NCBI GenBank assembly: GCA_944381365.1
Contig: CALWKW010000007.1
Location: 1 to 64,000 of the forward strand
From: an uncultured Christensenellaceae bacterium
Lineage (GTDB): Bacteria; Bacillota; Clostridia; Christensenellales; UBA3700
Length of the DNA: 64,000 nt
Direction of reading: 5' to 3'
In this document: positions 1 through 9,317 of the stretch, in pieces
Layout of the letters: every line of letters starts with the position of its first letter
Numbering within the stretch: position 1 is the first letter of the stretch
Notes under the pieces: generated by a model
Seen by the model: only the letters and a program-made list of their open reading frames with translations
Database searches by the model: none
What the model was told of the DNA's origin: nothing
Position numbers and translations under genes: made by a program

Positions 1-40
1 AGGTAGAGAAAATACAATATCTTAATAGACATTGCAATAC

Positions 41-122
41 AAATGAAAATAGCGAGAAGGCAAAAGCGAAAGATTGCCCAAGCGGATTAGCGGGCAACTT
101 CGCTTGCCTCTCGCTTTCATTT
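41..122. repeat. long imperfect inverted repeat (hairpin)
   Basis: The left arm (41-79) and right arm (92-122) are largely complementary: AAATGAAA/TTTCATTT, AGCGAGA/TCTCGCT and TTGCCC/GGGCAA pair around a short loop. It is GC-richer than its surroundings and has no U-tract, so it does not look like a simple terminator. It lies downstream of the ABC operon end. It may be a small non-autonomous repeat or a structured RNA; function unknown. Confidence 0.55.
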
Positions 123-144
123 TAGCAAGCTAAAGAGTTGTTCA

Positions 145-202
145 GACGTGTGCTTGTCTGGCGGAGCGAAGCGACGCCACTTGTCTATGACAAGCACACG
201 TC
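145..202. repeat. 14-bp perfect inverted repeat with GC-rich core
   Basis: Positions 145-158 (GACGTGTGCTTGTC) are exactly complementary to 189-202. The loop carries a second small inverted repeat (TGGCG at 159-163, CGCCA at 175-179). It directly follows the 41-122 hairpin. Two adjacent stable hairpins without coding potential suggest a REP- or MITE-like element. Confidence 0.6.
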
Positions 203-332
203 ACGGTGCCAAATAAACTATTAACACATGCAGACTTTATCTATACTAGATTATTAAACTATTACTTCTTATCAAATATTTTTTTTATTATATAAAATTA
301 AAAATTCCCTTTTACATAGTTATAGTTTTTTA

Positions 333-373
333 AATCTTTTTATCTCAAAAATTAATAGTTTAAAAAGATTTTA
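333..373 (-). terminator. weak AT-rich hairpin after the ABC operon
   Basis: AAATCTTTTT and AAAAAGATTT form a 10-bp AT stem just past the stop of the last ABC gene on the minus strand, followed by a T-rich stretch. Low GC in the stem makes this tentative. Confidence 0.3.
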
Positions 374-378
374 TAATT

Positions 379-3366
379 TTATTCTTTGCTTATACAATCA
401 ACAGGCCTACGTCTTGCTATCGAATAAATACAAAATAAACATGCAATAAATGCTGTTAATATGCTTATTGCTAAAATCAAAAACACTTGTCTTATCCCAA
501 AACTTATAAATACGATTTGCAATCCCAAATCTTTGGCTATCGACGCGTTAAGTATTAATGAAACCACAAATGCCACAATAGAAGAAAGTACAAAGTTTAT
601 TAAAGAAATAATAAGTCCTTCGCTGTAAAAAATTCTAAAAACATCTGTCTTAGTTGCTCCAAGCGCTCTAATAATTCCAATTTCTTTTTTTTGAGACGAT
701 ATTGAAGTTGCAATATAATTGCTCATCAAAACAATCGAAAAAATTGCCAACCCTATACCTATATATAGGAATATATCTCTTAATTGTTTGAATGTTCCGT
801 CCTTGAGCAATATTGCCGACATTACAGAATTTTGTATGTCTATAGACCTTTCTGCTGATTCGTCAAAATGTATTTTTACAAAAGTGTGTATAGTATTTTT
901 ATCAGTAGGCATTTTTGTAATCAAAAATACATATTCTGGCGTAAGAGCTTTTTGCGCCATATCATAAAGCGTGTCGTTGATAATATAAATATCTTCACTG
1001 TTTTCATCAGACAAATAAACACCTGCTATTTTAGGTTGGATATTCAAATTATTAATTTCATCGCCGTATTCAAAATTTGCAACAACATTGTCAAATTCTA
1101 TGGTATTAATTTCTTTCAACATATATTCTGTATATATCAAATTACCGTACTTCACTCTAATTTCTTTTCCATTGAATTTACCTATAATCACATTATCAGT
1201 ATACCCCCCATCAATTGCAGGGATCATGTCATAAAAATCCAAAGTTTCTGTCATAAGATATCCCGAATATATAACTCTCCATTGCAAATCGCTATATTGT
1301 TGTGCATAATAATCTATAGAAAAATCAGACGACATAAAAGGTTCTATATTTTGATAACATTGACTGATTGCAAGTCCTCTTAACATCTTACGACTTTCAT
1401 CATCTTGGTTTTCTCCCACAGCATTTATAAAGGCTTTAAATTCGCTCAATTCACAATTATTAAGTTTTTCTGCCTCTTCACAAACGCCGATATATAGACC
1501 TGCATAATCCTTCAAATCGTTATATGTAATATTTAGACTTGAGAAATCAGCCATTCTTTCAAAGTATTTTTTATCTATGATAATTCGCTTATCTAGGTTA
1601 AAGTAATTACTGATTTCTTTTAATGTATTAATACCGATTACAAATTCATTTTTTTCCAAAGTGGTTTTCTCATTTTCTGCCCAAATAATATCTATTTCAT
1701 CTATAAAAGATTCGTCTAAGACATTAGCAAACTTGCCGATGTATTTTTGTTCTTTGCCATCGTTATTAATTTTTTTGAAAATTACGCTACCTTGAGCCGC
1801 TTTACCGAGATTATTGTTGCGACTAAGGTCACAAATATAGTCATAAGTTTTTCCCGTAACATAGCCTAAAGAATGATAAGAGTATGTGAAATAATTTTCA
1901 CACTCGCTGACAAGTATATCATATTGTTGTTTAGATAATTCCATATCTGCGGATGGTTTAAGCGAGGAATATCTTCCTTGTTTGTCTTCTAGTGTATCTA
2001 TTACTCCAACTACTTTCCAAAGAACCTGTTTATCATCATTGCCTATAAACTGCAAGTATGCTTTATCCACAAAATCATTTATATCAGATATTTCTTCGGG
2101 GTCGATATATATATTCTGCTGCCCGTCAAATAAAGTTATTCCGCCAAGCGCAAATTGCTCATAAATATACTTAGTTACCACTATATCATTATCTTTTTCC
2201 GGCATATTGCCTGCTATTAATTTATACTTATTATTGTCAATTATTTTATCGGCAGGTAAATATCCGCTTAGTGTAAGATTATAATAAGATTTTTTGCCGT
2301 CATTTCCAGTCACTTTGCTTTTATAAGTAATATTTAAATCTTGAGAAATATTATTGATTTGCGTTACACCCAAAAATTCAAGTCCCGTTTTATCTTTTAA
2401 ATATGATATATCACTCGATAATGCCCCGTAACCCGATGTAACAGCTAAAGTTTCGTATTGATTATTTATAATAGAATTAACCGCAGCTTTGTTCCTATCA
2501 TATGCAGCAATAGTATCTGCCAATCCAAAAAAAGCAAAGCTTATTAGACACAGCACGATTGTTATAATAAGCCTTACTGGTTTTGTTTTTATGCTTTGTG
2601 CTCCCATTCTGAAGGCTCTTAAAAAAGGTAAATGTGTGTTTTTTGCCGATTCTTTTATATTTGCATTAGATTCACAAGAAATTGATTCAAATTTATTTAT
2701 ACATTTATCAGAACATATTTTTCCGTCATTAAGCTCTATTATTCTGTCTCCGTATTCTTCGGCGTACTCTCTGTCGTGAGATACCACTATTACCAGCTTG
2801 TCTTCTGACAACTTCTTGAGCAGCTCAAATATTGACTTGCCTGTCTCGCTATCCAATGCTCTTGTAGGCTCGTCTGCCAATATTATCTTGGGCTCCTTTA
2901 TCAATGCCCTTGCTATCGCTACCCTCTGCTTTTGTCCTCCTGACAATTCATTGGGCTTCCTATCTCCATATCCCTCAAGTCCTACTTCCTTTAATATCTC
3001 CTCTACTCTCTCTTTGTTCTTCTTTTCATTCTGCAATTCGATTGCTAATGATATATTCTCTCCTACACTGAATTCATTCAAGATATTATACTCTTGAAAT
3101 ACAAATCCTATATATGTATTCCTGTAATTGTCATAATCCTTTTCATTGAATCCTTTTGTAGACTTTCCCTCTATTATTATCTCTCCGCTGTCTGCACTGT
3201 CCAATCCGCCTATTATGTTGAGCAATGTTGACTTTCCGCTTCCGCTCTTGCCGAGTATAAAGACCATCCCTTTGTCTTCTATTTCCAAATCTATACCTCG
3301 GAGTGCCTCTACCGGCACTCCTTTCTTGGGTTTATATGTCTTTGTGATGTTTTTTAGTTCAAGCAT
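379..3366 (-). CDS. MacB-type ABC transporter, fused ATPase-permease (copy 1 of 3)
   Basis: This 995-aa protein fuses an ABC ATPase (about residues 1-225) to an FtsX/MacB-type permease. The ATPase has Walker A GKSGSGKS (39-46), Q-loop Q91, signature LSGGQ (141-145), Walker B ILADE (162-166) and switch H197. One TM helix near 258-284 precedes an extracellular domain of roughly 570 residues, then three C-terminal helices (about 870-985). Type VII ABC systems of this shape move substrates or force across the envelope without a classical transport path. It is the last gene of a tandem trio, 10 bp after copy 2. In copy 1, residue 169 between Walker B and the D-loop is Arg, where copies 2 and 3 have Gly. 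The permease half is divergent from its sisters while the ATPase half is almost identical. The substrate is unknown; the upstream surface protein is a candidate partner. Confidence 0.9.
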   Translation of the reverse strand: MLELKNITKTYKPKKGVPVEALRGIDLEIEDKGMVFILGKSGSGKSTLLNIIGGLDSADSGEIIIEGKSTKGFNEKDYDNYRNTYIGFVFQEYNILNEFSVGENISLAIELQNEKKNKERVEEILKEVGLEGYGDRKPNELSGGQKQRVAIARALIKEPKIILADEPTRALDSETGKSIFELLKKLSEDKLVIVVSHDREYAEEYGDRIIELNDGKICSDKCINKFESISCESNANIKESAKNTHLPFLRAFRMGAQSIKTKPVRLIITIVLCLISFAFFGLADTIAAYDRNKAAVNSIINNQYETLAVTSGYGALSSDISYLKDKTGLEFLGVTQINNISQDLNITYKSKVTGNDGKKSYYNLTLSGYLPADKIIDNNKYKLIAGNMPEKDNDIVVTKYIYEQFALGGITLFDGQQNIYIDPEEISDINDFVDKAYLQFIGNDDKQVLWKVVGVIDTLEDKQGRYSSLKPSADMELSKQQYDILVSECENYFTYSYHSLGYVTGKTYDYICDLSRNNNLGKAAQGSVIFKKINNDGKEQKYIGKFANVLDESFIDEIDIIWAENEKTTLEKNEFVIGINTLKEISNYFNLDKRIIIDKKYFERMADFSSLNITYNDLKDYAGLYIGVCEEAEKLNNCELSEFKAFINAVGENQDDESRKMLRGLAISQCYQNIEPFMSSDFSIDYYAQQYSDLQWRVIYSGYLMTETLDFYDMIPAIDGGYTDNVIIGKFNGKEIRVKYGNLIYTEYMLKEINTIEFDNVVANFEYGDEINNLNIQPKIAGVYLSDENSEDIYIINDTLYDMAQKALTPEYVFLITKMPTDKNTIHTFVKIHFDESAERSIDIQNSVMSAILLKDGTFKQLRDIFLYIGIGLAIFSIVLMSNYIATSISSQKKEIGIIRALGATKTDVFRIFYSEGLIISLINFVLSSIVAFVVSLILNASIAKDLGLQIVFISFGIRQVFLILAISILTAFIACLFCIYSIARRRPVDCISKE

Positions 3367-3376
3367 TTATTTTACC

Positions 3377-6343
3377 TTATTTATTCTGTATTATGTCCAC
3401 AGGCTTTTTCTTTGATAATTTATACATAGGAATTGCACTTGCTAGCAGTGTCGCTCCATATCCTACAAGCATCATCAATATTAGCTGTCTCAGACCAAAT
3501 TGCAACAACGAGATTTCTATACCATAAGACATAGGTATCAACCCATTGACAACCACGCATGCCGCACTTACTCCGATTATTGCCAATATCAAAATTATAG
3601 CAGTTATTATTATTCCCTCATTTATAAATATTACAAATATATCGCTTCGCTTTGCTCCCATTGCTCGTAATATTCCTATTTCCTTCTTTCTGGACATTAT
3701 GGAATATCCTATATAGTTTCCAAGCAACAACAAACAGAATATCCCCAATATTACACTTCCCCATATTACATAAGGATAAAGCGTATCCATTGCATTTTGC
3801 GTATTAATGATTGAGGCAAATGCCAGATTGACACTCGATACATTTACTCTGCCGCTTCTGTCATAATGTATTTCTGCCAATTTCTCAATACTAGCTATAT
3901 CATGAGGAAGGGGAGCTATTACAAAATCGTAAATCCCGTTGTCATAATACTGACTTTCTTCATATAGTTTATCGTTTATAGCATAATCGCTCGGATAACC
4001 TTCTTTGGGATAGTATATACCCACTATCTTCGGCGGTTCACTAAACTTCACATCATCAAAGATATCTCTAGCATTATAAAAATAAATATTATCTTCATTC
4101 AGCAGTTTTGATGCATTGTAAAAATATACATAATAATCATCACTTGCTATATTTTTCATAGATGAATAATCTTTTTCTAATCTGTTTTTTACAAATATTT
4201 CATTCTCATATTTTGCTTTTATCTCTTCACCGGTCATCCTTCCCAATATGTTTTTCTTGAATCCGCATTCTAAATTTTCCGTATCATCTCTTTCGTATGC
4301 CAAATAACACGCATAAGACAATCTCAACTGCTTTTCATCCATTCTTTCAGGTCTTACTACTGCTATTTCAAAATCATCATCTGTAATTTCTGCTTCTAAA
4401 GGGAAATAATATGCATTCTCATTAAATGCTTTTCCTCTTTCTATACAATATTGTCTGTATATTTCCAGTTCTTCTGATGTCAATTTTTCCGCTTCCATAC
4501 AACATGCTGCAAAAAATGCTCCTGCAAATCTGAACTGATACAAACTGACATTCCTGAATGAAATTATTCCATCTATAAATGTCTTATTATATCCGCTTAA
4601 TATATTCGATTCTGCTTCAATGCTTGAGAAAGGCCACATGTCTTGAGCGGCATTGATACCTACTATTATTTCATTCTCATTAAGCTCTTTTCTGTCTCCT
4701 TTCCCGTCAAGCCATACTATATCTTCCACATATTGCAATGAGCTTTCAGGTGCTGCTCCTGAAAAATCTACCAAATTTTTTATGCCAAAATCAACCAGTT
4801 TACCAAAACCGGTTGTATCCATTGTAGGTTTTACTGCAAATTCTCTGTCATACAAAGTTTTATATACAAACAACATTGAATGATAGCTGTTTGTAAAATA
4901 ATTATCCCTTATATATTGATATGCCGTTTCATTTTTAGACAAAGTATCTTCATCTATATTTTTTAACCAAGAAAAACTTCCTTTGGGATCTACATGAGTA
5001 TCTGCTATACCAACAATCTTTTTTCCATTGAGCACTATTCCTTTTGAAAGAAATTTGTTTACATCATCTATCTCTTCGGGTAAAATTATTTTATTTTCTT
5101 CGCCATCTATAAGATTTACTCCGCAAAGAGCAAATTGATCATATATATATTTTGTAATTACAGCTTCATTCTCATTTTCAGGAAGTCTTCCGTACAAATC
5201 AAATCCTGCTTCATCAAATAATTCTTTGCTTGCAAAAAAAACATTATATCTTCCCGTATAGTATCCAGATATCCCATTAGGTTCAATAGCTGTCTTATCG
5301 TAAAGAGGAAGTATAAAATTATATTTTTTTACTCCTTGAAAATCTATTCCCGTCTTTTCTCGCAAATTTTCCAATATTTGATTTGATACTATCGTGGTTT
5401 CTTTTACATCATCATAGCTTTGTCTAAAACTTATATAATTATCTCCGTTGTTGTATAAAGCTTCAGCTCCTATTTCCGCTCTGCTTCTTCCTATAATAGT
5501 ATCCGAAAAACCAAATGCTGAGAAACTTAAAAAACACAATATTATCGTTATCGCAAGTCTAAATCTCTTTTTCGTTAGACTTTTCGCTCCCATTGCCAAT
5601 GCTCTTCTATATGGTAGTCTCGCTTTTTTTATCTCTTTGTTCTCTTTTCCTTCTCTTTCTCCTTTTATCTCTCTTATGACTCTGTCCGCTATTACAGCTC
5701 CGTCATTAAGCTCTATTATTCTGTCTCCGTATTCTTCGGCATACTCTCTGTCGTGAGATACCACTATTACCAACTTGTCTTCTGACAACTTCTTGAGCAG
5801 CTCAAATATTGACTTACCTGTCTCGCTATCCAATGCTCCTGTAGGCTCGTCTGCCAATATTATCTTGGGCTCCTTTATCAATGCCCTTGCTATCGCTACC
5901 CTCTGCTTTTGTCCTCCTGACAATTCATTGGGCTTCCTATCTCCATATCCCTCAAGTCCTACTTCCTTTAATATCTCCTCTACTCTCTCTTTGTTCTTCT
6001 TTTCATTCTGCAATTCGATTGCTAATGATATATTCTCTCCTACACTGAATTCATTCAAGATATTATACTCTTGAAATACAAATCCTATATATGTATTCCT
6101 GTAATTGTCATAATCCTTTTCATTGAATCCTTTTGTAGACTTTCCCTCTATTATTATCTCTCCGCTGTCTGCACTGTCCAATCCGCCTATTATGTTGAGC
6201 AATGTTGACTTTCCGCTTCCGCTCTTGCCGAGTATAAAGACCATCCCTTTGTCTTCTATTTCCAAATCTATACCTCGGAGTGCCTCTACAGGCACTCCTT
6301 TCTTGGGTATATATTTCTTTGTTATCCCTTTTAATTTAAGCAT
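3377..6343 (-). CDS. MacB-type ABC transporter, fused ATPase-permease (copy 2 of 3)
   Basis: This 988-aa protein has the same layout as its neighbours: an N-terminal ATPase (Walker A GKSGSGKS, LSGGQ, ILADEPTG), one TM near 255-280, a very large extracellular domain, and three C-terminal TM helices in an FtsX domain containing the conserved KKEIGILRAMGA stretch. It starts 13 bp after copy 3 and ends 10 bp before copy 1, so the trio should be co-transcribed. Its permease is clearly closer to copy 3 than to copy 1, sharing blocks such as FSGAAPESSL in the extracellular part. Its role is inferred only from the family: energy-driven export, lipoprotein or peptide handling, or cell-envelope remodelling. 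Confidence 0.9.
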   Translation of the reverse strand: MLKLKGITKKYIPKKGVPVEALRGIDLEIEDKGMVFILGKSGSGKSTLLNIIGGLDSADSGEIIIEGKSTKGFNEKDYDNYRNTYIGFVFQEYNILNEFSVGENISLAIELQNEKKNKERVEEILKEVGLEGYGDRKPNELSGGQKQRVAIARALIKEPKIILADEPTGALDSETGKSIFELLKKLSEDKLVIVVSHDREYAEEYGDRIIELNDGAVIADRVIREIKGEREGKENKEIKKARLPYRRALAMGAKSLTKKRFRLAITIILCFLSFSAFGFSDTIIGRSRAEIGAEALYNNGDNYISFRQSYDDVKETTIVSNQILENLREKTGIDFQGVKKYNFILPLYDKTAIEPNGISGYYTGRYNVFFASKELFDEAGFDLYGRLPENENEAVITKYIYDQFALCGVNLIDGEENKIILPEEIDDVNKFLSKGIVLNGKKIVGIADTHVDPKGSFSWLKNIDEDTLSKNETAYQYIRDNYFTNSYHSMLFVYKTLYDREFAVKPTMDTTGFGKLVDFGIKNLVDFSGAAPESSLQYVEDIVWLDGKGDRKELNENEIIVGINAAQDMWPFSSIEAESNILSGYNKTFIDGIISFRNVSLYQFRFAGAFFAACCMEAEKLTSEELEIYRQYCIERGKAFNENAYYFPLEAEITDDDFEIAVVRPERMDEKQLRLSYACYLAYERDDTENLECGFKKNILGRMTGEEIKAKYENEIFVKNRLEKDYSSMKNIASDDYYVYFYNASKLLNEDNIYFYNARDIFDDVKFSEPPKIVGIYYPKEGYPSDYAINDKLYEESQYYDNGIYDFVIAPLPHDIASIEKLAEIHYDRSGRVNVSSVNLAFASIINTQNAMDTLYPYVIWGSVILGIFCLLLLGNYIGYSIMSRKKEIGILRAMGAKRSDIFVIFINEGIIITAIILILAIIGVSAACVVVNGLIPMSYGIEISLLQFGLRQLILMMLVGYGATLLASAIPMYKLSKKKPVDIIQNK

Positions 6344-6356
6344 ATGTTTACCTATA

Positions 6357-9266
6357 CTATTTATTGTTGATTATATCTACCGGCTTTTTCCTGGACAATT
6401 TATACATCGGTATGGCACTCGCTAGCAAAGTTGCACCATAACCCACTAGCGTCATTAATGCTATTTGTCTTATACCAAATTTGAGCAATGTTATTTCTAT
6501 TCCGTACGATTGGGGAATCAAAGTATTAATACCTGCACACATTGCTATTACTCCTATTACTGCCAAAACCAATATTATGGCTGTTATTATTACCCCCTCA
6601 TTGATAAATATAGCAAATATATCACTCCGCTTTGCTCCCATTGCCCTTATTATTCCGATCTCTTTCTTTCTAGATGTTACGGAGTAACCTATATAGTTGC
6701 CTAACAACAACAGACAGAATATGCCCAATATGGCACTTCCCCAGCTAACATATGGCTGTATTGTAGCCATTGCTGTCTGCGTCCTTATTATAGAATCAAA
6801 TGCTATATTAATGCATGTAAGCTGAATTTTACCCTTAGGATTATAATAAAGCTCAGACACTTTTTCCATCATATACATATCATGTGGCAAGGGAGCTATT
6901 ATAAAATCATAAATTCCGTTTTCATAATACTGACTCTGCTCATATATTTTGTCATTTATAACATAGTCGTCGGGATAGCCTTCTTTAGGGATATATATTC
7001 CCACTACACTTGGAGGCTCTGTGAATCCTACTTCATCAACCAGATAGTCAGAACCAGAAAATTTTATGAAATAATTTTCATCAGCGACATTTTCTATTGA
7101 ATCGAATGCTTGTTCTAATCTGTTTTCTATAAATATCAATTTGGAATATTTTCGTTCTATTTCTTGGCCTGTCATTCTGCCTGTAATATTACTGTAGTAT
7201 CCTGAATCTTTATCTCTTTCATATGCCAAATAACAAGCATAGGACAATCTCCATTGTCTTTCTGTCATCATTTCCGGATGATGAGTAGCCACTGCAAAAT
7301 CCAAATCTGTAATCATTACATCTCTAGCAATAAAATCCCAACTATCTTTAAAAACTTTCTTTTGATTAATACAATATTTTTTATAAACGTTCAGCTCTTC
7401 TGAAGAAATTTTTTCAGCATCCATACAGCAAGCTGCAAAAAACGCTGAAAAACGTAATCCATTAATACTTACTCCCTCAAATGACACAATACCATCTATA
7501 AAAGTTTTGTCGTATCCGCTAGGAATCTGAAGTTCTGTTTCCGATTCCTTACTAGGCCACAAAAAGCTAGTTTTTTCTATTCCTATAACTATTTCGTTTT
7601 CACCTAGTTCTTTTCGTTCTCCTTTGCCATCGAGCCATATAATTTTATCTGCATACTTCAAAGAAGATTCAGGGGCAGCACCAGAAAAAGTTGTTAAAGA
7701 AAATACACTACAAGAAACTTTCTTTCCAAATCCGGTTGTATCTCTTATCGGCTTTACTGCATATTCATTTTCATACGTAATAGCATCTATAAATACCATT
7801 GAATGGTAACTATATAAAAAATGATTTTCTTTTATTCTATTGCATTCATATTCGTTATAGGAAGACAAATTTGTACCGTCAATATCTTTCAGCCAAGATA
7901 ATTTTCCGTTTGGATCAGCATGCGTATCTACTATACCAACTATCTTTCTTCCATCTAGAGTTGCTTTTTTTGCAAGAAAGTTATCAATACTGCCTATTTC
8001 CTCAGAAGATAGCTCTTTCCTTTCATCTCCTTCAAAATAGTACATTCCGTAAACCGCAAATTGTTCATATATGTATTTTGTTATAACAACTTCGTTTTTA
8101 TTTAATGGCAATCTTCCATATAAATCGAATCCAGCCTCTTCAAATAATTCTTTACTTGCAGGAAAATAGTTGTACTGACCTGTATAATACCAAGTCAAAC
8201 TATTATCTCCATTGTTAAGAGGAAGACATAAATTCAAATCTTGTACTCCTTGAAAATCTATTCCTGTTTTTTCTCGGAACTCTCTCAATGCTTGATCGGA
8301 TACTTTTGGATGCATCTCATTGTTATCCACCGCAATTTTTTCAAAAGATATGTAATTATCATTACTATTATATAAAGCCTCGGCTCCTGCCTTGACTTTA
8401 TCTCTTCCAACAATTACGTCAGCAAAACCGAATGCTGCGAAACTCAAAAAACACAGTATTATTGTTATCGCGAGTCTAAATCTCTTCTTTGTTAGACCCT
8501 TTGCTCCCATTGCCAATGCTCTTTTGTATGGCAATCTGCCTTTCTTTATTTCTTTATTCTCTTTCTTTTCCTTATTTTCGATATTGTTTATCTCTTTCTT
8601 TTCTTTGTCTACTACTATTTCTCCATCCGCCAGCTCTATTATTCTGTCCCCGTAGTTTTCTGCAAATTCTCTGTCATGAGATACCACTATTACCAACTTG
8701 TCTTCTGACAACTTCTTGAGTAGCTCAAATATAGACTTGCCTGTCTCGCTGTCCAATGCTCCTGTCGGCTCGTCTGCCAATATTATCTTGGGCTCCTTTA
8801 TCAATGCCCTTGCTATCGCTACCCTCTGCTTTTGTCCTCCTGACAATTCATTGGGCTTCCTATCTCCATATCCCTCAAGTCCTACTTCCTTTAATATCTC
8901 CTCTACTCTCTCTTTGTTCTTCTTTTCATTCTGCAATTCGATTGCTAATGATATATTCTCTCCTACACTGAATTCATTCAAGATATTATACTCTTGAAAT
9001 ACAAATCCTATATATGTATTCCTGTAATTGTCATAATCCTTTTCATTGAATCCTTTTGTAGACTTTCCCTCTATTATTATCTCTCCGCTGTCTGCACTGT
9101 CCAATCCGCCTATTATGTTGAGCAATGTTGACTTTCCGCTTCCGCTCTTGCCGAGTATAAAGACCATCCCTTTGTCTTCTATTTCCAAATCTATACCTCG
9201 GAGTGCCTCTACAGGCACTCCTTTCTTGGGTATATATTTCTTTGTTATCCCTTTTAATTTAAGCAT
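6357..9266 (-). CDS. MacB-type ABC transporter, fused ATPase-permease (copy 3 of 3)
   Basis: This 969-aa protein is the first ABC gene of the trio on the minus strand. It has the N-terminal ATPase with all motifs intact, a Lys/Glu-rich linker near 225-245, TM1 near 250-275, an extracellular domain of about 560 residues and three C-terminal TM helices. The extracellular domain contains Cys pairs, including a CC in the FFAACCMDAEK stretch shared with copy 2. It begins 51 bp after the stop of the 1628-aa surface protein gene, and a promoter-like element lies in that gap. Residues 1-218 are almost identical to copies 1 and 2 at DNA level. It is probably an envelope exporter or mechanotransmission ABC system; the substrate is not identifiable from sequence. 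Confidence 0.9.
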   Translation of the reverse strand: MLKLKGITKKYIPKKGVPVEALRGIDLEIEDKGMVFILGKSGSGKSTLLNIIGGLDSADSGEIIIEGKSTKGFNEKDYDNYRNTYIGFVFQEYNILNEFSVGENISLAIELQNEKKNKERVEEILKEVGLEGYGDRKPNELSGGQKQRVAIARALIKEPKIILADEPTGALDSETGKSIFELLKKLSEDKLVIVVSHDREFAENYGDRIIELADGEIVVDKEKKEINNIENKEKKENKEIKKGRLPYKRALAMGAKGLTKKRFRLAITIILCFLSFAAFGFADVIVGRDKVKAGAEALYNSNDNYISFEKIAVDNNEMHPKVSDQALREFREKTGIDFQGVQDLNLCLPLNNGDNSLTWYYTGQYNYFPASKELFEEAGFDLYGRLPLNKNEVVITKYIYEQFAVYGMYYFEGDERKELSSEEIGSIDNFLAKKATLDGRKIVGIVDTHADPNGKLSWLKDIDGTNLSSYNEYECNRIKENHFLYSYHSMVFIDAITYENEYAVKPIRDTTGFGKKVSCSVFSLTTFSGAAPESSLKYADKIIWLDGKGERKELGENEIVIGIEKTSFLWPSKESETELQIPSGYDKTFIDGIVSFEGVSINGLRFSAFFAACCMDAEKISSEELNVYKKYCINQKKVFKDSWDFIARDVMITDLDFAVATHHPEMMTERQWRLSYACYLAYERDKDSGYYSNITGRMTGQEIERKYSKLIFIENRLEQAFDSIENVADENYFIKFSGSDYLVDEVGFTEPPSVVGIYIPKEGYPDDYVINDKIYEQSQYYENGIYDFIIAPLPHDMYMMEKVSELYYNPKGKIQLTCINIAFDSIIRTQTAMATIQPYVSWGSAILGIFCLLLLGNYIGYSVTSRKKEIGIIRAMGAKRSDIFAIFINEGVIITAIILVLAVIGVIAMCAGINTLIPQSYGIEITLLKFGIRQIALMTLVGYGATLLASAIPMYKLSRKKPVDIINNK

Positions 9267-9283
9267 ATGTTTACCTATTTGTT

Positions 9284-9312
9284 ATAATATCATATTTTAC
9301 TTTAAATAACAA
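9284..9312 (-). promoter_or_regulatory. candidate promoter of the ABC trio
   Basis: On the minus strand TTGTTA (9307-9312) and TATTAT (9284-9289) are 17 nt apart in the gap between the surface-protein gene and the first ABC gene. This would allow the ABC genes to be transcribed separately from the upstream gene. Confidence 0.35.
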
Positions 9313-9317
9313 TAATA

